Assembly: GCA_016200125.1 (NCBI GenBank)
Contig: JACQFK010000602.1
Span: forward strand, 1 to 12,181
Length of the DNA: 12,181 nucleotides
Source: Planctomycetota bacterium
Lineage (GTDB): Bacteria > Planctomycetota > MHYJ01 > JACPRB01
Direction of reading: 5' to 3'
Position numbers and translations under genes: made by a program. The notes below the pieces were generated by a model. It worked only from the letters and a program-made list of their open reading frames with translations. It ran no database searches and had not been told where the DNA came from. Numbering within the stretch: position 1 is the first letter of the stretch; the number at the start of each line of letters is the position of its first letter. Positions 6,440-12,181 of this stretch are shown piece after piece.

Positions 6440-6964
6440 TTACTTGACGGGGGAACTCTCGCCGAGCTTGCCTTCCTGCTGGAATTGCTTCAGCTTGTCC
6501 ACCAGGCTGGCGCGGTCGGCGGAGTAGGCGGGACGCAGCAGCCAGGCGTCGAGGTCCTTGTAGGCCTGGTCGCGGCTGGCCCCGCCCTGGGAGCGGTACT
6601 CCTTCTCGGTGTCGGGGTTGAGTCCCTTCTGGCCTTCCAGGCCCTGGGCCGCCAGCTTCTGGCCTTCCTTCTCGTCGGCGGCGCTGCGGTTGAACTTCTC
6701 GGGCGCGATCAGCGCGGTGGACTCGATGTAGCCCGCGAGGTTGTCCTTCTTCGCGGTCACCTTGGAATACTTGCCCTCCACCGCCGTGACGGTCACGTCC
6801 TCGCCGTCCTCGGCCTTCCGCAGCGGCTTGCTGCGCCAGTTCGGGCCGCTGACGAACCAGGCTTCCTTCATGGTGACCTTCTTCTCCCCGAGATCCTGAA
6901 CCAGGGGCTCGGGATCGACCGGAAGGGCCATGAGAAGCGCCGCGAACGCCGCATCGAGGAGCAT
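6440..6964 (-). CDS. Exported SH3-domain (SH3b) protein, first gene of the protease operon
   Basis: The 174-residue protein has a short hydrophobic N-terminus (LLDAAFAALLMALP) that looks like a signal peptide without a lipobox cysteine. Residues about 34-88 form a bacterial SH3 fold: NWRSKPLRKAEDGEDVTV, VEGKYSKVTAKKDNLAGYI, ESTALI. Such domains often bind peptidoglycan or proteins. The second half is charged and helical, containing KGLNPDTEKEYRSQ and a final LVDKLKQFQQEGKL. I have seen similar SH3-plus-helical proteins next to M48 proteases, which fits the 9-nt gap to the protease here, but that is recollection rather than a search. Translation starts at ATG 6964 after GGAG (6977-6974) with 9-nt spacing. 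A partner or adaptor for the protease is an inference. Confidence 0.86.
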   Translation of the reverse strand: MLLDAAFAALLMALPVDPEPLVQDLGEKKVTMKEAWFVSGPNWRSKPLRKAEDGEDVTVTAVEGKYSKVTAKKDNLAGYIESTALIAPEKFNRSAADEKEGQKLAAQGLEGQKGLNPDTEKEYRSQGGASRDQAYKDLDAWLLRPAYSADRASLVDKLKQFQQEGKLGESSPVK

Positions 6965-6990
6965 TCCGTTTTTCTCCGTTGGACCCGAAG

Positions 6991-7020
6991 ATTCTATGGC
7001 GTGCGGAACGAGACTGTCAA
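6991..7020 (-). promoter_or_regulatory. Operon promoter TTGACA-N18-TAGAAT
   Basis: On the minus strand a perfect -35 TTGACA (7020-7015) is 18 nt from -10 TAGAAT (6996-6991). Transcription should begin near 6984, leaving a 20-nt leader with a Shine-Dalgarno. It is the best match to housekeeping sigma-70 consensus in the window and drives SH3-M48-YcfL-like. It starts only 16 nt after the upstream TPR gene stops. Confidence 0.75.
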
Positions 7021-7036
7021 CGATTCTGAGAAGAAC

Positions 7037-8104
7037 CTACCGGGCCAGCTCCTTGAGCCGGTTGCGCGCCAGATAGAACTCCAGAAGCCCCCGGGCGTCG
7101 TCCCCGTCGCACTTCAGGAAGGCGGCGCGGGCCCCCTCGACGTCCTTCAGGAGCAGCTTCTTCTCCCCGATGAAGAAGAGCGCCTCGGCACGGGCCTGCG
7201 ACCTGCGGCCGGGGGCCGCCTCCGCGGCTTTCAGCAGGTCCGCCTCGGAGAGCCGGTCGGCCAGGTGGAGCGGCAGCCCCAGCAGGTGGTTCCTCGCGGG
7301 GCTTCTCTTCAGGTCCTTCAGGGTCTTCTCGAAAGCCGCGACCGGATCGACGGCCGGCGCCGGGACGTTGAGGCGCCGGACCAGGAGCCAGTCCAGCGCG
7401 CAGGCGCAGGCCTGGTTCTCGAGCGTGTTGTTCTGCCCCCGGTTCAGCGTGCCGACCGTCTGCAGGTCGAGCCGGGCCTCCACCCAGCGCCCCTCGAAGT
7501 AGAGCAGGGTGGCCCGCGCCAGGAAGGCCGTCGGGTCGGAGGGCCTCAGCCGGATAGCCTCTGCCAGTTCGTCCAGCGCGGACTTGGGATCGCCCCGGAC
7601 CAGGAGCATCTCGGCGCGCAGGGTCCGGGCCTTCGTGAGGAGCGGATCCTCCTTCAGGGCGGCCGCCCCGTCGTCCAGCGCGCCCTTCAGGTCCCCTTTG
7701 CGCCGCCGAGCCAGGGCCCGGGCGTAGTAGTACTCGCCCGTGGACTGGATCCGGATCAGCTTGTCCGCCTCGGCGATGGCGGCGTCGAAATCCTCGAGCA
7801 GCAGCGCGCAGGCCAGCAGCTTCTGGTGCACGCCCGGGAGCGCCGCGCCCGGGTTGTCCCGTTCCACCAGCTGGACGACCTTGAGGAAATGGTCGCGCGA
7901 TTTCGCGAACTCCTCCTTCTCCCAGAAGCAGGTGCCCAGCCCGAACCAGGCGTTGTACTCCTCCGGCTGGAGCTGGAGGCAGCGCTCGAAGTCGGGGATC
8001 GCCCCCTCGTAGTCGCCGGTCTTGATCTTCTCCTGGCCGGCCCGGAGCCGCTGGGCCGATTCCTGGGGCATGAGCAGGACGAGCGCCGCCACCAGCGCGG
8101 TCAT
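7037..8104 (-). CDS. Exported tetratricopeptide-repeat protein coupled to the cyclase gene
   Basis: The real gene starts at the ATG at 8104 (355 residues, MTALVAALVLLMPQ), which acts as a signal peptide or anchor. The frame stays open far upstream to 9211, but that part is the antisense-like off-frame reading of the cyclase gene. Several TPR units follow: GDYEGAIPDFERCLQLQPEEY (about 30-50), YNAWFGLGTCFWEKEEFAKS, YYARALARRRKGDLKGALDD, and AFLARATLLYFEGRWVEARL. A second helical half ends with ALFFIGEKKLLLKDVEGARAAF. TPR proteins are scaffolds and nothing shows the partner. The start overlaps the cyclase stop as ATGA, so the two are translationally coupled and probably work together, perhaps as an extracytoplasmic helper of the CHASE2 sensor. 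No Shine-Dalgarno is obvious. Confidence 0.9.
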   Translation of the reverse strand: MTALVAALVLLMPQESAQRLRAGQEKIKTGDYEGAIPDFERCLQLQPEEYNAWFGLGTCFWEKEEFAKSRDHFLKVVQLVERDNPGAALPGVHQKLLACALLLEDFDAAIAEADKLIRIQSTGEYYYARALARRRKGDLKGALDDGAAALKEDPLLTKARTLRAEMLLVRGDPKSALDELAEAIRLRPSDPTAFLARATLLYFEGRWVEARLDLQTVGTLNRGQNNTLENQACACALDWLLVRRLNVPAPAVDPVAAFEKTLKDLKRSPARNHLLGLPLHLADRLSEADLLKAAEAAPGRRSQARAEALFFIGEKKLLLKDVEGARAAFLKCDGDDARGLLEFYLARNRLKELAR

Positions 8105-10248
8105 TTGTGCTCCATCTGGTAGGAGCCGTCCCAGTCGGCGTGCGGCGGCTCGTTCATGTAGGCCTCGCAGAGGCCGACGTAGACCTCGCTTGCGGGGTCG
8201 CCCTTCTGCGCGAGCGAGAGGAACAGCTCCCAGGCCTTGTTGAACTTGCGCGCGCGGAAATCCAGCAGCGCCGCCTCGAACTTCCGCACGGTCTCCATCC
8301 GCTCCGGCGCCGCCTCCCCCTTGAGCGCGATCAGCTCGAAGATGCGCACCGGAAGCTTCTTGCCCTTCACCTTGATGAGCGCGAGTTCGCGGACCTCCAG
8401 CCTCTCCTTCGCCGGCAGGTAGGTCGCCTCGCTGATGATCACTTTCGTGCCGAACTCCTTGTTCACGCCCTCGAGGCGCGAGGCGAGGTTCACCTCGTCG
8501 CCGATCAGCGTGTAGTTCACCTGCTCCTTGGAACCCATGTTGCCGACGGTGGCGATGCCGGTGTTGAGCCCGATCCGGGCGCTCATCTCGGGCAGGCCCC
8601 GCTCCTTCATGAGCTCGGCCATCTTGAGCAGCTTCTTCTGGGCGCCGACGGCGGTGAGGCAGGCGCGCAGCGCGTGATCCGGCTGCTCGATCGGATCGTT
8701 CCAGTAGGCCATGATCGCGTCGCCGATGAACTTGTCGAGGGTGCCCTCGGTCTTGAAGATCTCCTCCGCGGCCTCGTTGTGGTACTCGCTGATCAGCTTC
8801 ACGAGCTCGGAGGGGTCGAGCTTCTCGGACATCGCGGTGAATCCGGCGAAGTCCATGAAGAAGATCGTGAGCGGCTTGCGCTCGCCCTCCAGGTGCAGCG
8901 CATCGCTGTGCTGGAGGATCTTGTCGACCACCTTCTTCGAGACGTACTGCCCGAAGATGCGCTTCACCTCGAGCCGCTTCCGTCCCTCGTGGAGGAAGTT
9001 GACGGCGCTCGTGGCGGCGTAGGCCAGCACGACGGCGAGCATCTGCGGGACGAGGTCGACGATCCAGCGCCCGCCGTAGAACGCCGTACTGAGTCCGACC
9101 GACCCGGCCAGCACGCCCGCCGCGACCCCGCCGCCCAGGGCGGCCGAGGTCAGCCGGGTCGACAGCGCCACCCCCAGCGCCAGGATCGAGAAGAGCAGGA
9201 CCGAAATCCACTTCGGCGATTCCCGCAGGAATTCACCGTTGAGCACGTTGCTCAGCGCCGTGAGATGGATGACGGGTCCGGCCAACAGGTCGGTGGGGGC
9301 TTCCCGCAGATCGGTGAGCCCCACGGCGCTCGTTCCCACGACGACGGTCTTCCCCTCCAGCGGACGGGCATCCTCGTCGTTGAGCACGTTCCAGGCCGAG
9401 CGCCAGGCAAAGGGAGCCGGCACGTTCTTGGTCGGATAGTAACGGATCAGCACGGACCCGTCGGACTCGACGGGAAGGGTCAGGCTTCCGACGCTCAGCA
9501 GCCGGTCGTGCACCCTCACCTTGGACGCCTTCTCCCGCGCCATCAGTGCGGCCAGGACGAACGAGGGGTAGGTCCGGCCCTGGAACGTGGAGAAGAGCCG
9601 ATAGCGGCGGATGATCTTGTCCCGGTCCCGCGGCGTGGAGATGTCGCAGACGCCGGCGGCCGCTTTCGACAGCGGCGCGGAAGGGAGGATGACCTGCGTG
9701 TATCGATCCGGAATGGAAACGCTCCCGTCGTTGACCACCTCGATGGACGTCTTCTTGAGGAGGGCCTCATGCTCCGGACCCTCCTTCATGGCGCTGACCG
9801 AGATCTCCCGGAATCCTCCGGCCAGATAGCAGGGCGGCCCGGCCTGGATCGCCTGGACCATGTACTTCTGATCCTCGGGATCGCCGGCTTCCGAAAGGAT
9901 GAAGTCGTAGAGCACGACGGTCGCCTTCGCCCTGGCGCAGGCGTTGATGAAATCCGCCTGAATCTCCCGCGGCCAGGGCCACAACCCGGGTTTGTTCATC
10001 TTCCTCAACTGCTCGTCCATCTTCTGAAGGCTGGCGTCCGTGACATCGATCAGGAAGAGGTCCGGACGCACGAAGGGATCGGACTCCTTCCGGGGCGCGC
10101 GAAGGGTCCAGTTCGTGCGGAGATCGCGGGTCTTGAGCTCCCAGAGTTCGAGGAGGCCGCTGAGCTGGAGGAGGCCGACGAAGGCCGCGACCCCGGCGCC
10201 CGTGAGGAGGGCCTGGACGGGGCGGGGAAGCTCCTTGCGCGCGGGCAT
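8101..10248 (-). CDS. CHASE2-domain class III adenylate cyclase
   Basis: The 715-residue protein follows the classic order. One N-terminal helix (about 12-31) is followed by a long extracytoplasmic CHASE2 domain (about 35-330), with DLFLIDVTDASL near its start and GKTVVVGTSAVGLTD near its end. Three membrane helices follow (about 347-418), then a linker and a class III cyclase domain (about 455-640). Both metal-binding aspartates are present, Asp466 in FFMDFAGFT and Asp510 in DKFIGDAIMAYW. So are the purine-recognition Lys506, Thr580 (YTLIGDEVN) and the transition-state pair Asn587/Arg591 in VNLASRLEG. Lys plus Thr indicates ATP and a IIIb-type active site; it should make cAMP. A single TPR-like helical hairpin (about 655-695) ends the protein. 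A TATAAT box lies 8 nt before the ATG, implying a leaderless mRNA. It overlaps the TPR gene by ATGA. The signal sensed is unknown. Confidence 0.96.
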   Translation of the reverse strand: MPARKELPRPVQALLTGAGVAAFVGLLQLSGLLELWELKTRDLRTNWTLRAPRKESDPFVRPDLFLIDVTDASLQKMDEQLRKMNKPGLWPWPREIQADFINACARAKATVVLYDFILSEAGDPEDQKYMVQAIQAGPPCYLAGGFREISVSAMKEGPEHEALLKKTSIEVVNDGSVSIPDRYTQVILPSAPLSKAAAGVCDISTPRDRDKIIRRYRLFSTFQGRTYPSFVLAALMAREKASKVRVHDRLLSVGSLTLPVESDGSVLIRYYPTKNVPAPFAWRSAWNVLNDEDARPLEGKTVVVGTSAVGLTDLREAPTDLLAGPVIHLTALSNVLNGEFLRESPKWISVLLFSILALGVALSTRLTSAALGGGVAAGVLAGSVGLSTAFYGGRWIVDLVPQMLAVVLAYAATSAVNFLHEGRKRLEVKRIFGQYVSKKVVDKILQHSDALHLEGERKPLTIFFMDFAGFTAMSEKLDPSELVKLISEYHNEAAEEIFKTEGTLDKFIGDAIMAYWNDPIEQPDHALRACLTAVGAQKKLLKMAELMKERGLPEMSARIGLNTGIATVGNMGSKEQVNYTLIGDEVNLASRLEGVNKEFGTKVIISEATYLPAKERLEVRELALIKVKGKKLPVRIFELIALKGEAAPERMETVRKFEAALLDFRARKFNKAWELFLSLAQKGDPASEVYVGLCEAYMNEPPHADWDGSYQMEHK

Positions 10249-10256
10249 GGTCCGGG

Positions 10257-10285
10257 ATTATACGACGCATCACGAATCACGGGAA
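10257..10285 (-). promoter_or_regulatory. Cyclase-TPR operon promoter, TTCCCG-N17-TATAAT
   Basis: A perfect -10 TATAAT (10262-10257) ends 8 nt before the ATG at 10248, so the transcript would have about 2 nt of leader. The hexamer 17 nt upstream is a weak -35 (TTCCCG). The spacer between them contains one arm of the inverted repeat at 10266-10279, so a factor bound to that arm would sit directly in the promoter. Confidence 0.6.
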
Positions 10286-10357
10286 GACCGTCGCCCCTCC
10301 CGGCCCTCCCCTCCGGGGGAGGCGGAGGGGGACCCTTCCTCCCTGATGCGTGATGCG
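10266..10357. repeat. REPIN-like element: two inverted 14-nt heptad arms around a GC-rich hairpin
   Basis: The right arm reads TGATGCGTGATGCG (10344-10357). The left arm, read on the minus strand, is TGATTCGTGATGCG (10279-10266), one mismatch. Each arm is a 7-nt unit repeated twice. Between them is a C/T-rich then G/A-rich dyad, CCCCTCC/GGAGGGG (10308-10330). Two inverted copies around a hairpin is how REP doublets are built. It fills nearly the whole gap between the SpoIIE stop and the cyclase promoter. The hairpin could also terminate the SpoIIE transcript, although no T-run follows. Other genome copies cannot be seen from here. Confidence 0.5.
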
Positions 10358-10358
10358 G

Positions 10359-11846
10359 CTATTTGAACTTGACGCAGACCGCGGTGAGATCGTCCTCCTG
10401 GGTCACGCCCGCGGCGAAGCGCTCGAATTCGTAGAAGAGCGAGCCCAGCACGTAGGAGGGCGGCTTGGCGCACTCGTTCTGGATCACCGGCTCGATCCGG
10501 CCGACGCCGAACTCCTCGCCGCCGGGATTCTTGCCTTCCTCGATGCCGTCGGTGTAGAGGAGCAGCACGTCGCCCGGCATGACCTCGACGACCTCGGGGG
10601 CGAGCTGGGCGTCGAAGATGTGGGGCTGGGCCATGCCGATCATGAGGCCGCCGCCCTCGAACTTTCGCACGCCGCCGCGCGAGGGCTGGTAGAGCATCGG
10701 AGGGTTGTGACCCGCGCGGGCGGAGGTCAGCATCCGGGTCGCGGGATCGAACACGATCGCCGCCACCGTCACGAAGCTCGACCGGTCCATGTCCTTCACA
10801 ATGTCGGCGTTCGTCTTCTTCACCGCCGCCACCGGGTCGGCCATCTCGGAGAGCCGGATGGACAGGACCTTCTTGGTCATGCCCATCAGGATCCCCGCCT
10901 CGATGCCGTGGCCTGAGACGTCGCCGATCACGAACCCGATGCGGCCGTCGCCGATCTCCACGAAGTCGAAGAAGTCGCCTGAGAGCTCGTCGGCCGGGCG
11001 GTAGGTGTAGGCGATCTCGCAGCCCGCGACGTTGGGCGCCTTGGTCGGGAGCAGCTTCCGCTGGCGCGACGCGGCGATCTTCACGCCCTTCTCAAGGTTC
11101 TTCGCCCACTGGGCCTTCTCCTCGAGCTGCGTCACCTGCGTCTTGAGCTGCGTCACGTGGTCGACCGTCGCGCTCAGCTTCCGCTGGTTGGACTCGCGGA
11201 CCTTGGCCTCGAGCTCCGCCTTCTGCTTGAAGCGCGGGTTCGCCGGCAGGTACTCCCGGCACTCGTAATTCATGTGGCGCCACACGCGCTCGACCGCGGC
11301 CTGCGTCACCGAGACCCGCGAGGCCATCCGCACGTCGTCGCAGAGCTCGCCGCAGAAGGGGCAGACCCAGCAGTACTCGCGGTCGGTGAACTGCCAGAGC
11401 TGGTTCGTCCCGAGCTCGCGGCGCACCTGCTGGAGCTCGGTGTCGAGCTTCTGCGCCACGGCGTCGACGTCCGCGGGCTTCGCCTGCAGCCGGGAGGCCG
11501 AGAGCATCGTCGGCATCCGGTTGCCCGCGCCGAGGAGCTTGAAGAAGCCGCGCAGCGAGTCGGGCGGGTTGATCAGCACGAGCGCGTGGTTCTGGGAGCG
11601 CAGCCCCTGGGCCGTGTAGAAGAGCGCCCGGGCCAGCGTCATCGTCATCCCCGACAGCGCGCTCGCGTCCACCGCCAGGCTCCGCATCTGGAGGAAGATC
11701 TGCTTCTGCAGGACCGTGAGCATGTCGTCCGTGTAGCGGCCCCGGAGGGTGACCAGGAGGAAGGGCCCCCGGATGTCCGTGGTGACCTCGTACTCGTTGG
11801 TCCGGGCCACGGTTTCGTGGGACGGCGTGGGAGGCGGCAGCGGCAT
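10359..11846 (-). CDS. STAS / Cys-cluster / coiled-coil / SpoIIE-type PP2C phosphatase
   Basis: The 495-residue protein begins with a STAS-like domain (about 18-118) ending ALVLINPPDSLRGFFKLLG. Next is a compact cysteine cluster, C159, C162, C165, C169, then H191 and C196 (CWVCPFCGELC and HMNYEC), likely binding zinc. A coiled coil follows (about 203-262) ending in RQRKLLP, the RsbU-like linker signature. The C-terminal SpoIIE/PP2C domain (about 270-495) has intact metal-binding aspartates: SGDFFD (289-294), GDVSGHG (308-314), TDGIEEG (432-438) and QEDDLTAV (483-490). It should remove phosphate from Ser/Thr of a STAS anti-anti-sigma-type protein. The usual phosphoacceptor Ser of STAS is not obvious in its own domain. 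TACAAT lies 9 nt before ATG 11846 (near-leaderless, no Shine-Dalgarno). It follows a paralogous phosphatase with a 19-nt gap. Confidence 0.95.
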   Translation of the reverse strand: MPLPPPTPSHETVARTNEYEVTTDIRGPFLLVTLRGRYTDDMLTVLQKQIFLQMRSLAVDASALSGMTMTLARALFYTAQGLRSQNHALVLINPPDSLRGFFKLLGAGNRMPTMLSASRLQAKPADVDAVAQKLDTELQQVRRELGTNQLWQFTDREYCWVCPFCGELCDDVRMASRVSVTQAAVERVWRHMNYECREYLPANPRFKQKAELEAKVRESNQRKLSATVDHVTQLKTQVTQLEEKAQWAKNLEKGVKIAASRQRKLLPTKAPNVAGCEIAYTYRPADELSGDFFDFVEIGDGRIGFVIGDVSGHGIEAGILMGMTKKVLSIRLSEMADPVAAVKKTNADIVKDMDRSSFVTVAAIVFDPATRMLTSARAGHNPPMLYQPSRGGVRKFEGGGLMIGMAQPHIFDAQLAPEVVEVMPGDVLLLYTDGIEEGKNPGGEEFGVGRIEPVIQNECAKPPSYVLGSLFYEFERFAAGVTQEDDLTAVCVKFK

Positions 11847-11855
11847 TCGACCCCG

Positions 11856-11884
11856 ATTGTACCTTTCAGCGGAAGCGGACGCAA
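11856..11884 (-). promoter_or_regulatory. SpoIIE-gene promoter TTGCGT-N17-TACAAT
   Basis: -35 TTGCGT (11884-11879) and -10 TACAAT (11861-11856) are 17 nt apart. The -35 lies inside the last codons of the upstream phosphatase gene. The -10 ends 9 nt before the ATG at 11846, so the transcript should begin about 3 nt before it. The -35 shares TTGCG with the sigma-factor promoter. Confidence 0.68.
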
Positions 11885-12181
11885 ACAGCGGTCATGTCCT
11901 GGTCCCGGTCGGCGCCGGAGCCGAACTGCTCGGCCTCCAGGATCGCGGCGCCGAGGATGAAGTCCGCCCCGGCGCCGGCGTTGGCGCGCAGGATCGACGC
12001 CAGGCGGTCCGCGCCGAACATCTCCCCGTTGCGGTCGCGCAGCTCCTCGAGCCCGTCGGAGTGGAGCAGCAGCACGTCGCCGGGGCCGAGCGCGTAGCTC
12101 TGGACGGAGATCTCCTCCTCGAAGGTCGCGGTGGGGACGAGCCCCAGCAGGGGCCCGGGCAGCTCCAGCCGCTCGACCACC
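11866..12181 (-). CDS. SpoIIE-type PP2C phosphatase, C-terminal fragment (5' end beyond the window)
   Basis: The frame is open to the window edge and ends in TGA at 11866, showing about 105 residues. They match the end of the SpoIIE domain in the next gene: GDVLLLHSDGLEEL supplies a metal-binding Asp, followed by GEMFGADRL and DRDQDMTAVCVRFR with the last Asp. The corresponding neighbour residues are GDVLLLYTDGIEEG, GEEFGVGRI and TQEDDLTAVCVKFK. The two look like tandem paralogs. It starts off the window, so its N-terminal sensor or STAS part cannot be described. Only 19 nt separate it from the next gene, but a separate promoter with its -35 inside this coding end suggests that gene can be transcribed alone. 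Confidence 0.9.
   Translation of the reverse strand, partial: VVERLELPGPLLGLVPTATFEEEISVQSYALGPGDVLLLHSDGLEELRDRNGEMFGADRLASILRANAGAGADFILGAAILEAEQFGSGADRDQDMTAVCVRFR

Noticed and set aside
5210..8122. 970-codon open frame on the plus strand
   Set aside because: It runs antisense across four well-supported minus-strand genes, has repetitive Leu/Arg/Gly/Asp composition typical of the reverse strand of GC-rich genes, and shows no recognisable domain.
8105..9211. Upstream extension of the TPR frame
   Set aside because: The residues are low-complexity Arg/Gly/Ala reading of the cyclase gene in another frame; signal peptide and TPR content begin only at the ATG at 8104.
8107..10353. 748-codon open frame on the plus strand
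   Set aside because: It is antisense to the cyclase gene and reaches over its promoter; composition is that of a GC-rich shadow, with no domain.

Overview
The window is GC-rich, strongly G/C-biased at third codon positions, and fully bacterial. It combines a CHASE2 adenylate cyclase, tandem SpoIIE-type phosphatases, a GT2-GtrA/GT39 glycosylation pair, a LOG-family protein, an ECF sigma factor, a CNT nucleoside transporter and an envelope lipoprotein operon. That mix suits an uncultivated environmental lineage such as Planctomycetota or a neighbouring phylum, but nothing here fixes the phylum. Nearly all genes lie on the minus strand; only the sigma factor and the nucleoside transporter are on the plus strand. 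No tRNA, rRNA, CRISPR array, transposase or phage gene is visible.

Layout. 1-1891 (minus): a GT2-GtrA polyprenyl-phosphate glycosyltransferase overlaps by 22 nt a GT39/ArnT-like glycosyltransferase cut by the window edge. 1892-2367: non-coding, with a run of tightly packed hairpins (candidate structured RNA, strand unknown) and a 25-nt perfect palindrome. 2368-2910 (minus): LOG-family nucleotide hydrolase. 2911-3053: divergent promoter region. 3054-4974 (plus): ECF sigma factor and CNT transporter, 4 nt apart. 4976-6964 (minus): operon of SH3-domain exported protein, M48 metalloprotease lipoprotein and YcfL-like lipoprotein, behind a near-consensus promoter. 7037-10248 (minus): CHASE2-three-TM-adenylate cyclase with an ATGA overlap into an exported TPR protein. 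10249-10358: short intergenic spacer with a REPIN-like inverted-repeat element that forms the spacer of the cyclase promoter. 10359-12181 (minus): a STAS/Cys-cluster/coiled-coil/SpoIIE phosphatase, preceded by the 3' end of a second SpoIIE phosphatase.

The clearest system-level pattern is promoter placement. Four genes (sigma factor, LOG, cyclase, SpoIIE phosphatase) have a good -10 hexamer (TAGAAT, TAGAAT, TATAAT, TACAAT) only 7-9 nt before their ATG and no Shine-Dalgarno. Their mRNAs should therefore start at or within about 3 nt of the start codon (leaderless). The SH3-M48-YcfL-like operon instead has a normal 20-nt leader and clear Shine-Dalgarno sites. The window thus appears to use two translation-initiation modes, split by operon.

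Functionally the right half is signalling: an extracytoplasmic CHASE2 sensor making cAMP, and SpoIIE/STAS proteins typical of partner-switching control. The middle is envelope maintenance and nucleoside uptake; the left end is lipid-linked sugar transfer. No direct link between these modules is visible in the sequence.
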